Assembly (NCBI GenBank): GCA_037576215.1
Contig: JBANDB010000006.1
Location: 1,302,001 to 1,366,000 of the forward strand
DNA from: Armillaria gallica
Lineage: Eukaryota; Basidiomycota; Agaricomycetes; Agaricales; Physalacriaceae
Direction of reading: 5' to 3'
DNA length: 64,000 nucleotides
The notes beneath the pieces are model-generated. The model searched no databases. It worked only from the letters and a program-made list of their open reading frames with translations, and was not told where the DNA came from. Shown piece after piece: positions 53,979 through 64,000 of this stretch (the first letter of the stretch is position 1; each line of letters starts with the position of its first letter). A program made the position numbers and the translations under genes.

Positions 53979-55585
53979 CTAGACCCACTGAATGATATTT
54001 CGTTGGGCAGGCTGACCGAGCCAGAATGGACGAAGAACATCCGGTAGCCTCAGACCTGTGAGTTGACTATTTTCGTCAAATGTGGCGCCGTTTTCCAGAA
54101 GCGCGACAATTAGACGAGGGATGGCCGCAGCGGTGCCGTTAAGAGTGTGCACATAGATGTTTTCGTGTGTTGAAGTACCCTGCTGATTCACGACAGGTCG
54201 CTGATATTTGATCGACAGCCGACGGGCCTGATAGTCCGTGCAATTTGACAGTGAAGATATCTCACCCCAATTGCCGCGACCAGGCATCCATGCTTCGATG
54301 TCGTATTTCCTATATGCGCTGGCGCCCAGTTCTTCCGTTGGCATATCAAGGACCCTAAGTAATTTCAAGACGACATGGTGTGAAAAAGTCAGCGTAGATT
54401 ACACACCTGAACGGAAATCCTAGGCCATCAAAGATAGCTATCTGTATATTTTTCATTTCCTCCATCATCCTGTCACTTTCATTCTCCGTAGTGACGGCAA
54501 ACAGTTCCACCTTGGTGAATTGATGTACCCGATACAGGCCCCTCGTATCGGCACCGCGCGCGCCAGCCTCCGAGCGGAAAGCGTGTCCGAGTCCGACCAT
54601 CTTCAATGGCAAAGACGATTTGGGATATAGCTGATTAGCACAGAGACCAGCAAGCGGTATCTCTGATGTCCCGGAAAGTATGAGTTTGGGTGAGGAAGAA
54701 GAAAGATGGGAGTCGACATGATAAACCTGCGACTTGAGGGGATCTGATTGGTCCCGAGGTTGGAATCCACATCGTTTTGCTACATCGCTTTTGACGACGT
54801 CTGGGGTCATAATAGGCGTAAATCCATGTTTCATGGCTACGGACATTGCGTAGTTTGTTAGTGCCAGCTCCAAGAGGGCTGCTTCGTGTTTCAGATAATA
54901 CCAGGACGCGCCGGTCACAATTCCAGCATTTTTGAAGTCAACGAGCCCGAGACTCTGAGAAATCGCATAATGGTCTCGGTGTGATGATGCAGGTTCAGGA
55001 CTAGGGCCGTGAGATGAGAGTGTAACGGCAGATGATTCGGGGCCTAGTGGCGAATTCGGTGTGTGTCGTTGGGTATGAGAAGGGCCGTGTCGAGGAGGTT
55101 TTGTTCCAGTTCAGAAACAGTTTTCTCTAATTGCGATATCTCTTCCTTCAACGTCTTTGCCTCCTCCAAACAGGCGATTAGAGCCTGCTGGTTTTTTTCC
55201 TGGCCAAACTTCTTTATCTTGTCGCCAATCATAGAACGCGTGTTTCGTTTAGCATTGAGTGAAGAAGACAGGTCTTTCAATGACTTGTAATCGCGAACGA
55301 CGGACTGGATGGCGAGGGGGGTAATTGGAGATTTGCGGTTCACGGCATTCGACATTTTGTAGACCACATTGTCTGAAACATCGCGATAATTGAGGATAGG
55401 GCGCATAAGCACTGAAGACGTTCGAAGTGTCCCTGCAGTTGCCGCCGAGGATATGAAGCATCGTTGGATGCCGTCGCCTGGAAGGCTGTCAGAGATATCT
55501 TTCAGTGAATTGAGGAATACTCACTGAACTGCCGATTCAGCCATACTCTGCAGGGATTTCTAGCGCAACGAGCCAGAGAGGGCAT
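53979..55585 (-). CDS. DIA4: Seryl-tRNA synthetase, mitochondrial
   Basis: Class II aminoacyl-tRNA synthetase charging mitochondrial tRNA-Ser. The ATG at 55585 gives [20 protein letters not shown], an Arg-rich, acid-free matrix presequence that continues across an intron (acceptor TTCCAG) into [20 protein letters not shown] and [11 protein letters not shown]. Next: the N-terminal coiled-coil arm ([20 protein letters not shown]), motif 1 region ([20 protein letters not shown]), [16 protein letters not shown], motif 2 ([20 protein letters not shown]), [18 protein letters not shown] and motif 3 ([18 protein letters not shown]). One frame break lies at 55058-55059: LLIPNDTH and the expected [18 protein letters not shown] are in different frames, with no intron possible between them. 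About 490 residues if continuous. Convergent with LSB5, divergent from RFC4. Confidence 0.86.
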
Positions 55586-55692
55586 CCGTAAGCGTAATAA
55601 TCTTCCACTGATTGTTATTTTTTGGCCCTTTTGATTTTTTGATCACACGTCGAGTCACAAAACGTGACAGCGCGTTCTTTTCGTGATCCATC
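55586..55692. promoter_or_regulatory. Compact bidirectional promoter, SerRS / RFC4
   Basis: Only 107 bases separate the two start codons. It contains an inverted repeat GTCAC-AAAAC-GTGAC (55654-55668) and a T-rich stretch. Dual promoter use follows from the spacing; the inverted repeat as a factor site is inference. Confidence 0.4.
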
Positions 55693-57119
55693 ATGGCTGC
55701 CTCTGCTCCAAAGCCAAAGAAGACAATTGGTGCTGCAGAAATCCCCTACGAACTTCCGTGGTATGAACCGTGTATCTCTGATCTGATCACCACTGACCTT
55801 GCTACAGGGTGGAAAAATACAGACCCCATGTTCTGGATGACGTTGTGGGAAATGCAGATACTATTGACCGACTAAAGGTCATTGCAAGGGACGGAAACTG
55901 TCCCCATATCATTATATCTGCACGTCGCTCTTTTCTTGTATCAAGTCATGCTTCTGATCCTGCCTTAGGGCATGCCAGGTATCGGCAAAACAACAAGCAT
56001 CCATTGCCTGGCGCATCAACTTCTCGGTGACGCGTATAAAGAGGGAGTCTTGGAATTAAACGCCTCCGACGAACGGTACTTGTCATTTTATATTATTTCT
56101 GCCACTTCTCACCTGTCGTCAAAGGGGCATCGATGTCGTTCGAAATAAGATCAAATCATTCGCTCAAAAGAAAGTCACGCTGCCTCCTGGACGGCATAAG
56201 ATTGTCATTCTCGACGAGGCCGACAGGTTCTTGCCCGTCTCGCTTACTTCAAAGATAATCGGCTAATTCTGGACAGTATGACAGCAGGCGCCCAGCAAGC
56301 CCTTCGACGGACAATGGAAATATTTTCAAACACGACACGTTTCTGTCTAGCGTGCAACATGAGTAACAAGATCATTGAACCTATACAGAGTCGTTGTGCC
56401 ATTCTTCGATACGCGAAGCTCAAGGATCAAGAAATTTTAAAACGCCTTCTCGAGATATGCGAAATGGAAAAGGTGCGATATAGTGACGGTGACGTTTGCC
56501 AGGTGCTGAGCTCTTCTTCGACAGGTCAAGCACAACGATGATGGCCTCACCGCTCTCATATTCACTTCGGAAGGTGACATGCGTCAAGCTATCAATAATC
56601 TCCAGTCTACGCACTCCGGTTTCGGTTTCGTCTCGGGTGATAATGTCTTCAAAGTCTGCGATCAGCCACACCCCATTATCGTTCAGTCAATGATACGTTT
56701 CTGTCTCAAAGGAGACATCAGCCAGGCGATGGAAAAACTCAATGATCTTTGGGACCAAGGATATAGTGCTGTGGATATTGTCGTCACAATATTTCGCGTT
56801 GTGAAAACCTTTGACGAGTGGGTCGTCCTTCTTTTAACACGTTTTTCTCTCTGATCGGATCTGTAGAATACCAGAATACACCAAACTGGAGTATATCAAG
56901 GTCGGTGTTCTGTCGCGTCATAACCATTCCAGGCTCAATATGACAACAGGAGATTGGGTTCACACACATGCGGATATTGGAAGGCGTGGGCACTCTCATT
57001 CAACTAGCTGGACTGGTAGCTCGCCTTTGTAAAATGGTATGATTTAATGCTGCCACGATTAAAAGTAAATGGGACTGATGCTTGTGCAGAATGTTAAACC
57101 AGAATTGTTTAATATATAG
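55693..57119 (+). CDS. RFC4: Replication factor C subunit 4
   Basis: AAA+ subunit of the RFC clamp loader (yeast Rfc4, human RFC2) that loads PCNA. The ATG at 55693 gives [20 protein letters not shown], then [20 protein letters not shown]. Walker A is [10 protein letters not shown], followed by [20 protein letters not shown]. Walker B is VILDEADS, then [20 protein letters not shown], the SRC motif in [14 protein letters not shown], and sensor 2 [17 protein letters not shown]. The collar helices ([40 protein letters not shown]) are also present. The last exon is only NVKPELFNI. About 345 residues, as usual. All introns GT-AG. The next gene, an Hst3/4 sirtuin, is in tandem 277 bases downstream. 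Confidence 0.92.
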
Positions 57120-57396
57120 TCGACACCGGACTTTATATTTTGTATATATCTATGACGTTCGCCCCCACGTCTCCGATGTACTTTTACTCTCGTACTTTAC
57201 AGAACCACCATCCTCGTTTTGCATGATACATACATAGAAAATAAATATTTGAAAAAGAAATTCAATTTCCTTGACGCGTAGAATGCGGGACCACGTGACG
57301 AGCGCGTTGATCAGCTGCTGCTTTGTAAGCAGCATAACTGTTGGTTCTGAATCGAGTCCAAAAGTGGAAATCTCATCCAAGCCCTCTCCCACAGCT

Positions 57397-59188
57397 ATGA
57401 CCGTCACTCTGGATTTCGAGGCCGCAAAGGCGGACTCCTCGACTAGGCGTTCCCTTTCAGATCTCTCTCTGTCTGTTGCCAAATGTAAGAGGAATTATTG
57501 TCGTTACAGGAGCCGGAATATCGTGTTCGTCAGGCATCCCAGTATGTTTGCAATGGCTACGTGAAAAGTCAAGTTCTATACTGACCACTCAATCCAGGAT
57601 TTCCGCTCTTCGGACGGTCTGTACGCCCTCGTCAAGCAACGATACCCCAATGCCGTTATGAAAGGTCGCGATCTCTTTGACGCGTCCCTATTCCGTGATA
57701 CAACCTCCACATCGGTCTTCTACACGTTCATTTCTCAGCTCAAACAGTCTATTGATTCGGCATCGCCCACTCCCACCCATCGCTTCATCAAAACGTTGGA
57801 TACGAAGAAGAAACTCCTTCGCTCCTATACTCAAAACATAGACGGTCTCGAGGAACGGGTTGGTCTGTTAGGTAGTGGCAGCCAAGAAGCAAAGTCGTCT
57901 TCTCGGGGAAAATCCAAGATCAAGGTCAAGGAAGTTCGCAACATACAGCTCCACGGCGACATTCACCGTGTTCGATGTATGTCTTGCTCCGCGGAGTATC
58001 CTTGCACCTCAGAGCACCTCTCTATATTCAACGAGGGTCTTTCTCCTGATTGTCCTGATTGCATTCAGCGTTGTAAGCTGTCATCATCTTATCCCAACAT
58101 CAATAATACTTATAATCGTCTATCTAGCCGCAGATCGTGCAGCTCGCTCTGCTCGTGCCACAAGAGTAGGCTCTCTCAGACCCGCCATTGTGCTCTACGA
58201 TGAGCCTCACCCCCTAGGGGATGATATCGGATCAATACAAGCGAGTGATGTCAACCGCAAGCCAGACATGCTAATTATCATGGGCACATCACTCAAAGTT
58301 CACGGTTTGAAGAAGCTTGTGAAAGATTTTGCGAAAGCCGTTCATGCGCATTCGAGTGCTTCGTCGACGGGCACCAGTAAAGCGAAACGGTGGGCTGGGA
58401 AGGTGGTCTTTGTGAATAGGACTGCACCAGGAACGGAATGGTCAGATGTCATTGATTACCACGTTGCTGGAGAGACGGATGTCTGGGTTGACAAAGTCAT
58501 TGAGGATTGGAGGAAGATGCGTCCGGTAGATTGGGAGGTTCAGCAGACTCTCGTGACAATCGACGGAGATGTTAGTATGGCCTCGCCCTTCAGATCCGTC
58601 AAGGATGCATCACGCACTTCGGGCGCCAAAGGCAAAACAAAAGGTAAGCTTTCTCGTCTCTGACGTGCCCCACCTACTCATTTTCTTTTCTCAGAATACA
58701 AGAAATCCCGAGATGAGAACATTCCGCCGGTGCCATCTATGGACATGATGCTCAGCACACCCGACCTTTCTGGCTTAGTCATTACTAAGGGAAAGTCACT
58801 TGCATCTCCCGGCTCACCAAGCAAGCGACGGCAAGGTGCATCTCACTACAACGACAATGATTCAAGTCCATCGAAGCGTCGCATAAAGACCGACAAAGTA
58901 GGCCTGGCACCAGAGGAGCGAGGCCTGTTGTTTGGCAATAGCACGAACCAAGCCATTGGCCTGGATGACTTCGCGGAGATCAATGAAAGCTGCCAAGCCG
59001 ATTTGTCGATGCAAGACCTCAGCAGCCCTCCGCGACCCAAGAACGTGACGAAGGCACGCTCAAAGGCAGAAAGAGCTGGGAAAGTATCAAAAACTGCGTC
59101 TGGGGAGCGTCCGCAACGTCCGCAGAGTCGCCTGAAGGTTGAAGTCGTTATTGGACGACGTCTCGACACAGAAGTGGCATGCACTTAA
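57397..59188 (+). CDS. HST4: Sirtuin, Hst3/Hst4-type NAD-dependent deacetylase
   Basis: NAD-dependent histone deacetylase; the Hst3/4 group removes H3K56 acetylation after S phase. The ATG at 57397 gives MTVTLDFEAAKADSSTRRSL. The Sir2 core follows: IIVVTGAGISCSSGIPDFRS, LFDASLFRD, LRSYTQNIDGLEERVG, the catalytic His in IQLHGDIHRV, zinc cysteines CMSC and CPDC, VLYDEPHP and the class-specific GTSLKVHGLKKLVKDFAKAV. The C-terminal ~200 residues are disordered and basic (ASPGSPSKRRQ; SSPSKRRIKTDK). About 515 residues. The N-terminal segment (SLSDLSLSVAK) and the core (NVRGIIVV) are in different frames at 57481-57483 (AAA), which looks like one extra base. An insert (GSGSQEAKSSSRGKSKIKVK) lies between the NAD site and the catalytic His. 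Confidence 0.82.
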
Positions 59189-59345
59189 CATTGCTTTATT
59201 TTGTCATACATACGCAGTAAATTATGATATTCCCGGATGTCTTAAACTTGTTATGCGGATCAGCAGACTTGGCGAAAACAAGGGGGAGTACAAAATATAA
59301 GTACGACAAAATTCTAAGATTACAATCATCAATACCTACTCGCCG

Positions 59346-60033
59346 TCAATCTGTAATTAGCTCCGACACACTCCAATCTTCAAAACTGCCATCAGGAAGA
59401 TAACGTCGAATGATAAGGGGAATTTTTCGCTGCGACAGCTCTTTGATGGCGATTTGTAGCGCATCCGTTTCACCGTCGAGGGGCACGAGAACCGGGGCGT
59501 TCATACTATAAGGACGTTAAGTGCGCTATTCCAGTCTAAGCCGTGTTTCAAACCTGATTTGCAGCGCCCTTGTTCCCAGTATACGCGCTCGCTCGTACTT
59601 GGTCAGGTACGGTGTTGTGATTCGAACTTTGTTCGGTTGTCGTTCCCCCGCTAAACCTGCACCAACAGCGGCTGCCTCGTCCTCCCCATTAGCCATCTCC
59701 TGGTCTTGCTCCGCGCCGTTAACACCGTTCATCTGGTTGCCATCCTCTCCGGTAGCAGCCCCCTCGCCATCCTCGCCCAGGGTAGCGCCTTCGCCCTCTT
59801 GGCCAGCATTGAGCAAGTCGTAGTCGTTGTCCTAAAAGTCCAAATCACACACGATAGCGCCAATAAATATATTGAACAGAGAAATCTAGCAGTAGATGTA
59901 CACACGAAAGTATCTTCAGCGTAACTACAATCATAGTAAGAACGGCAAGAATATACGGCAGGCGCATAACGTACCTCGGACCATCGTAATCATAGTCATC
60001 ACCACCACCACCACCGTAACCGTCGTCCGACAT
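59346..60033 (-). CDS. RPB6: RNA polymerase I/II/III shared subunit Rpb6 (ABC23)
   Basis: Common subunit of all three nuclear RNA polymerases. The ATG at 60033 gives a Gly/Asp-rich start ([18 protein letters not shown]), then an acidic region ([12 protein letters not shown]). The conserved core follows: [73 protein letters not shown]. Four exons: 59975-60033, a 19-nt micro-exon at 59906-59924 (YAEDTF), 59554-59831 and 59346-59505. The micro-exon is required, because joining exon 1 directly to exon 3 shifts the frame. About 170 residues; the core matches the family, and the N-terminus is longer than in yeast by an Asn/Glu/Gly segment. Confidence 0.9.
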
Positions 60034-61072
60034 TTTTCAAGAGGAAAGGGATTGGCTAGATGTGGGATAAAGAGCGTCTGAAAAAAATTGTGGTGGATGA
60101 CAGAGGAAGGTGTCGGAGTTTGAATCGCGCCTAACTTGTAGACCATCTTTGCTTTTCTTGGTCGTTTCCAATCAAGTGAAAGAGCCTGCTTTTACCGGAG
60201 CTTCCCTTCTCCTTCAATGTCAAAAGACGTCTTCTTTGCGCTGCTGTGGGTCTTATTGGGCCTGAATTTCGCAGCAATATATCTGGAATTCTAGCTCTAA
60301 GCCATCGTCTGCTCTACGTTATCTCCATTGCAATGCCGACTGTCTCGGGCCCGACCGTTTCTAGTTGCTAATCTGGCAGGACTACGCGTGGACAAGTAAT
60401 CATATATACTTAAATGGCCTGCCTGGTGATAGTAAATGATCCCTAAGAATTGCTTGCAGATCTCATTTTCACCGGAAATCGAGGATTCTACAAGCATGCG
60501 GCTGCTCTATATAGCTTCTTGATTTCTCAATCAAGAACCATGCCAGGATGGATCATGGGGCCTCAAACCGTAGAGGTCAGATAGACTACTTGTTTGCGCG
60601 GAGATTGTCAGTCTACCTTCTGTTTGAAGATCTTGCCGTGACACATTGACCAGACACAGGGAAAAGCGAATATCGTCCTTGTTCCCTACTCACAGCGGTA
60701 CCGGTCCGCGGAAGGTCCTCAAGGATCGGGTGTACGATGGATCTCGAAGTTAATTGACATGACACCAGACATCTCTGTAGCGAGATCGTCGCTACTGGTC
60801 GGGCATCGAGAAACGTTTCTCGCTGTACGCGAAGACTCGAGTTGAACTGTGAACGAGCTGTGATACTGTTGGAGGGTGTGATGTTTGGAAAGTGGCTCAA
60901 TATTTACTTCATTTATTTTCTTTCTTTCTTTATCTGAAAGCCGGCCGACGGTCACCGCCCTTTTTTGTCCCAATCATCTCTCTCCTCTGCCATCACCATC
61001 GCCCTTCCACCCCCGGCCTCCAGCCTTTCCATTGTTCACTTTTCTCTACTCAGAACTATTCTTTCTATCCAT
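60034..61072. other. Intergenic region, RPB6 / RRM gene
   Basis: 1,039 bases, the longest gene-free stretch here, containing the divergent promoters of RPB6 and the RRM gene. A TTTC microsatellite-like run (about 60910-60935) and CT-rich leader (60960-61070) precede the RRM ATG. Open frames at 60613-60973 on the minus strand lack protein-like features. No tRNA or conserved RNA was recognised. Confidence 0.45.
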
Positions 61073-64000
61073 ATGCCAGCAAAGTCTTCGACTGCTTCAC
61101 GCGCTTGGGGAACTCGTTTTGATTCGCTTCCTCCAACTTCGCCGCCATTGTCTCCGAGCTCTTTCGAACACTCCTTGCGTGACGTTGGAACCGCCAACAG
61201 CGGCCAGGCTCCTTTCGACGCGTCAAACAAGCAGAAAGAAGAGAAAATGCCCCACGACGCCAGCGTTTTTGTAGGAAGGTAATGATTTCCATTCGTCTTT
61301 CATGGCAGTTCTCATCGTTTGTTCCAGTCTTCCCGGCAACATAGACCAGCCGGAATTGGCCCGTCTGTTGTCTCTGCACCTATCGGAACATGCGCAGGTC
61401 AAGAACGTCAAGGTAGTTCGCGACTCCAAAGGCGGTGTCTGCGCTTTCGTACAATGCGAGGTCTGTTCCCTTTCCACCGCATATATGCGCCCTATCGTCT
61501 TTGCAGTGTTGCATTCGAGCCTTCTTTCTGATTTGCTTCGCCCTCCAGGACGCAGCGGCCGCGACTAGCCTTATACACACTCTTCATTCCACAGAGCCTA
61601 AGCCTTTCTTGGGTCGCCACTTGCGCTATGAGCCGGCAAGGGCTTTTAGGACCTTGTTGCTATCTTATCGGTTAGTTCATCAATATTGCCATCCGTCTCA
61701 TGCTTACAGTCCGTTCCAAGCATACCGATGCAATTTATCCCTATCACGGACGGCGACGCTGTCCCCGGAGAACATAATCGGGGAAAACACGTAGAACTGG
61801 ACCTCCCCTACGCCATGAGGCTATGGAGGCCAAGAAATTCCAAGTTCAGCCTCTTTTTCATTTTGTCGCGCCAATCTAATACAGTCGGCCAGATATCTAG
61901 CCCTTCTATACAACGCAGAAGCTGTCGAAGCAGAGAACCAAGCTTCTGCGTCCAAAAGCCGTTTCAGCGGCGACTCTTGTGGTGATCAAGTATTGCATCT
62001 ACAGCCAGTTACGTGTGATGCTGAAGTGAGTAAACGTTCCTTTTGTTCTTCCTTCCAGGAGTCGAAGGCACCCGCCGGTGACGAAGATTCCTTCCTTCGC
62101 TTCCTTACCGTCTGAATTTTCTCAAAACTGAATATGTTGCTCAGACTATCAAGAGGATTTGTTTTCATTTCGGACCACTAGAGCAGTTCCAGCCATATAA
62201 GGCTGAAGACGCGACAGGTGACGCTATGCCCGATTGCAGTTCTATGAACTTTTCTGACATTCTACATAGATTCTGAAGATGACAGTCTTCGAAAACCATT
62301 TCCTTATCCCCACGACGGTCCTCGGTCTCCTTCGATGGATACTCGCTGTTTTGAGGTGAAATGGGCGCACAGGGATGATTGCGTCAGTGCGCTGATGGTA
62401 AGAATGCTCATGTTCGCGTCAGATCCGCTGCTAACGCTTTGAGAATTTCAGACTCTGCGTCGAGTCCCGCATCTGACGGTGACCTGGGCACACCAACCTA
62501 CTTTTAATGGACGACAATCTCCTTATCAGAATCGCTCCCCTTCTTCCAACGCCGCCCTGTACCCGATGTATTTGCACGACCAGGGCCACATGAGAGGCGG
62601 TCCGCTCGCCGCATCTCTCTCCAGCGGATCTCGAAGAGACTCTGCAACAACTGAGGAATACAGTTGTGTCACGAGGAGTGTTGGAGAGTGGAATGGCTTG
62701 CCTCAAAATGCCCGTAACGGGGAATCAACTTTTGCCTTCATGGACTCCACTCTCGTCGATACTTCGATGCCTAATTTAGGATCATCACAGGGCGAGTGGA
62801 ATGAAATGGACTTTCCTCCTCTTGTTGATGTTAAGGAACGCAAAACAGATTTCAGTGGCGTTTGGGGTGAAAAGAAGGCAGAAGACGAGAGAGAAGATAA
62901 AGGAGATACCAGAGAGATTGATGGGTGAGCGGTTCTCGGCCGTCAGAACTTGATCGTTACTAATAACGTGCTCGCGTTGCGGTCGAACCCTTAGGTTGGC
63001 ATCTACCATGGGGGCCGTTTCCTTGCCTGACACGCCTCACGTCACGTACGATATGTCGGAAGAACCGTTCGCTGCCGAAAAAGAAGAGAATTCAGCGGGG
63101 TACCAAGATGTCGAGCAGGAGTTGGACATGCCCCCGACTCCTGGGTTGGGGATGTCTCCCATCACACCTCGGACCCCTGGAGTGATGTTTCCCGCGACAC
63201 CCACCAGTACGATCGGTGATTTGCATGGCATAGTTTCGTTCAATGGGTATGACTCAAAGGACAAGGACGGCTATCCAGAGGAAAACACTCGCGAAGAGAG
63301 GTTACTGGATCCGACTACCTTATTCGTGGGGGGGTTGGAGATGTATGGTCCGGGCGCTTGGGATGAAGAGAAGGTCAGCAACTTCTTCCGCAAGTTCGGT
63401 GGGCTAGAGAGCGTCAAGGTGGTGAGGCCAGGTATGTTTTCGTGCCCTGCGACAGCGCCACTCAAAATTCACTAATATTATGAAATTCAGTAAATGGTCG
63501 TGCTGCCTTTGCTTTCGTGAAGTTCGACAACACTGAATCGCCTGCTCGTGCTGTTTTTGAGGAGGTTCAGCTGTTCTTTTTCCGTGCTTAGCTATCTTTA
63601 CTGATTTTACGACGATAGCACAATCGAGTTTACGAAGGTCGTGCCATGCGTGTGCAACTTCGGGATTGTAACCCGCCCCGTAGCAGCTGGAAGTACGGCC
63701 GAGGGCGTGGACGTTTTCCTCATCACAACATTATGCCCCATCGGTCCTACGGTGAGACAAACGAGATGCACCATCATAGGGAGCACAGCCGAAGGACCGA
63801 CATGGTAGCTCATGGGGAAACATCGGGAATGCCTACCGTTGATACTGACGCGCCGCCGCCTTTCGACGAGGGTACTCACCTGGATGATACGACGTCCAAG
63901 AGGAATTCGGAGGTTCCGAGCAATACGGAGACCGTATCGACCTCTGCCCATGATCAAGAAGCGGCGAAAATTCTTGGGACAACGGAGGCGCCACCGCCAA
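61073..64000 (+). CDS. Multi-RRM RNA-binding protein (runs off right edge)
   Basis: Putative post-transcriptional regulator. The ATG at 61073 gives MPAKSSTASRAWGTRFDSLP. RRM1 starts at ASVFVGSLPGNIDQPELARL with CAFVQCE as its RNP1-like part. A second degenerate unit carries VELDLPYAMRLWRPRNSKYL and ALLYNAEAVEAE. Another segment (ICFHFGPLEQFQPYK, then FEVKWAHRDDCVSALMTLRR) looks like a split RRM, followed by VPHLTVTWAHQP. A Ser-rich region with acidic stretches leads to a canonical RRM: TTLFVGGLEMYGPGAWDEEK, then RAAFAFVKFDNTESPARAVF and EGRAMRVQL. The visible end is Arg/Gly and His-rich. Acceptors near 61710 and 61890 lie downstream of the first AG. Splicing at 62020-62160 is uncertain (very short introns or an indel). 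Incomplete at the C-terminus. Confidence 0.72.

Overview
This window looks like nuclear DNA from a basidiomycete fungus, most likely an Agaricomycete. Nearly every gene is broken by short introns of about 45-60 nt with GT(A/G)NGT donors. Intergenic spacers are short, and both strands are used about equally. Several families are typical of mushroom-forming fungi: F-box proteins with an N-terminal coiled coil, a CRCNTV-type single-pass membrane protein, and a fungal PLC-like phosphodiesterase. I see no transposon, tRNA, rRNA, CRISPR or viral element. The species cannot be named from the sequence. Gene models were built by hand from protein continuity and splice sites.

Layout. 1-10 kb: partial amidase (-), APC/C subunit Apc5 (+), F-box protein (-), Nop6-like RRM protein (+), Golgi syntaxin Sed5 (-), NAD glycerol-3-phosphate dehydrogenase (+). 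10-24 kb: ankyrin/CCCH protein (+), bifunctional purine enzyme Ade5,7 (-), a large disordered protein (+), a type I membrane protein (+), an uncharacterised conserved protein (-). 24-35 kb: Lnt-like membrane carbon-nitrogen hydrolase (-), a 50-residue metallothionein split over three exons (+), a BCL7-like acidic protein (-), Mediator Med7 (-), a 4-coumarate-CoA-ligase-like enzyme with a peroxisomal tail (+), mitoribosomal mS23 (+), proteasome Rpn5 (-). 35-50 kb: F-box/LRR protein (-), replication factor Sld2 (-), a KEN-box disordered protein divergent from it (+), an Ayr1-type reductase (-), glucosidase II alpha (+), PLC-like phosphodiesterase (+), Utp11 (-). 50-64 kb: FAR1/GCM-like DNA-binding protein (+), Lsb5-like VHS-GAT protein (+), mitochondrial seryl-tRNA synthetase (-), Rfc4 (+), Hst3/4-type sirtuin (+), Rpb6 (-), and a multi-RRM protein running off the right edge (+).

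Most genes are single-copy housekeeping functions and the window is not a pathway cluster. Replication and cell-cycle genes are well represented (Apc5, Sld2, the KEN-box protein, Rfc4, Hst3/4), but they are scattered among unrelated genes.

The most useful observations are these. (1) At least five and probably six genes carry an isolated one-base frame break in a short homopolymer, five of the six in C/G runs, which suggests uncorrected indels in the assembly. (2) Five introns appear to use GC-AG splice sites. (3) There are clustered micro-exons in the CoA-ligase gene and one in RPB6. (4) The glycerol-3-phosphate dehydrogenase gene has a second upstream in-frame start that encodes a mitochondrial-type presequence. 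(5) A fungal protein carries a BCL7-like N-terminus next to MED7. (6) The metallothionein has a first coding exon that is only the ATG.
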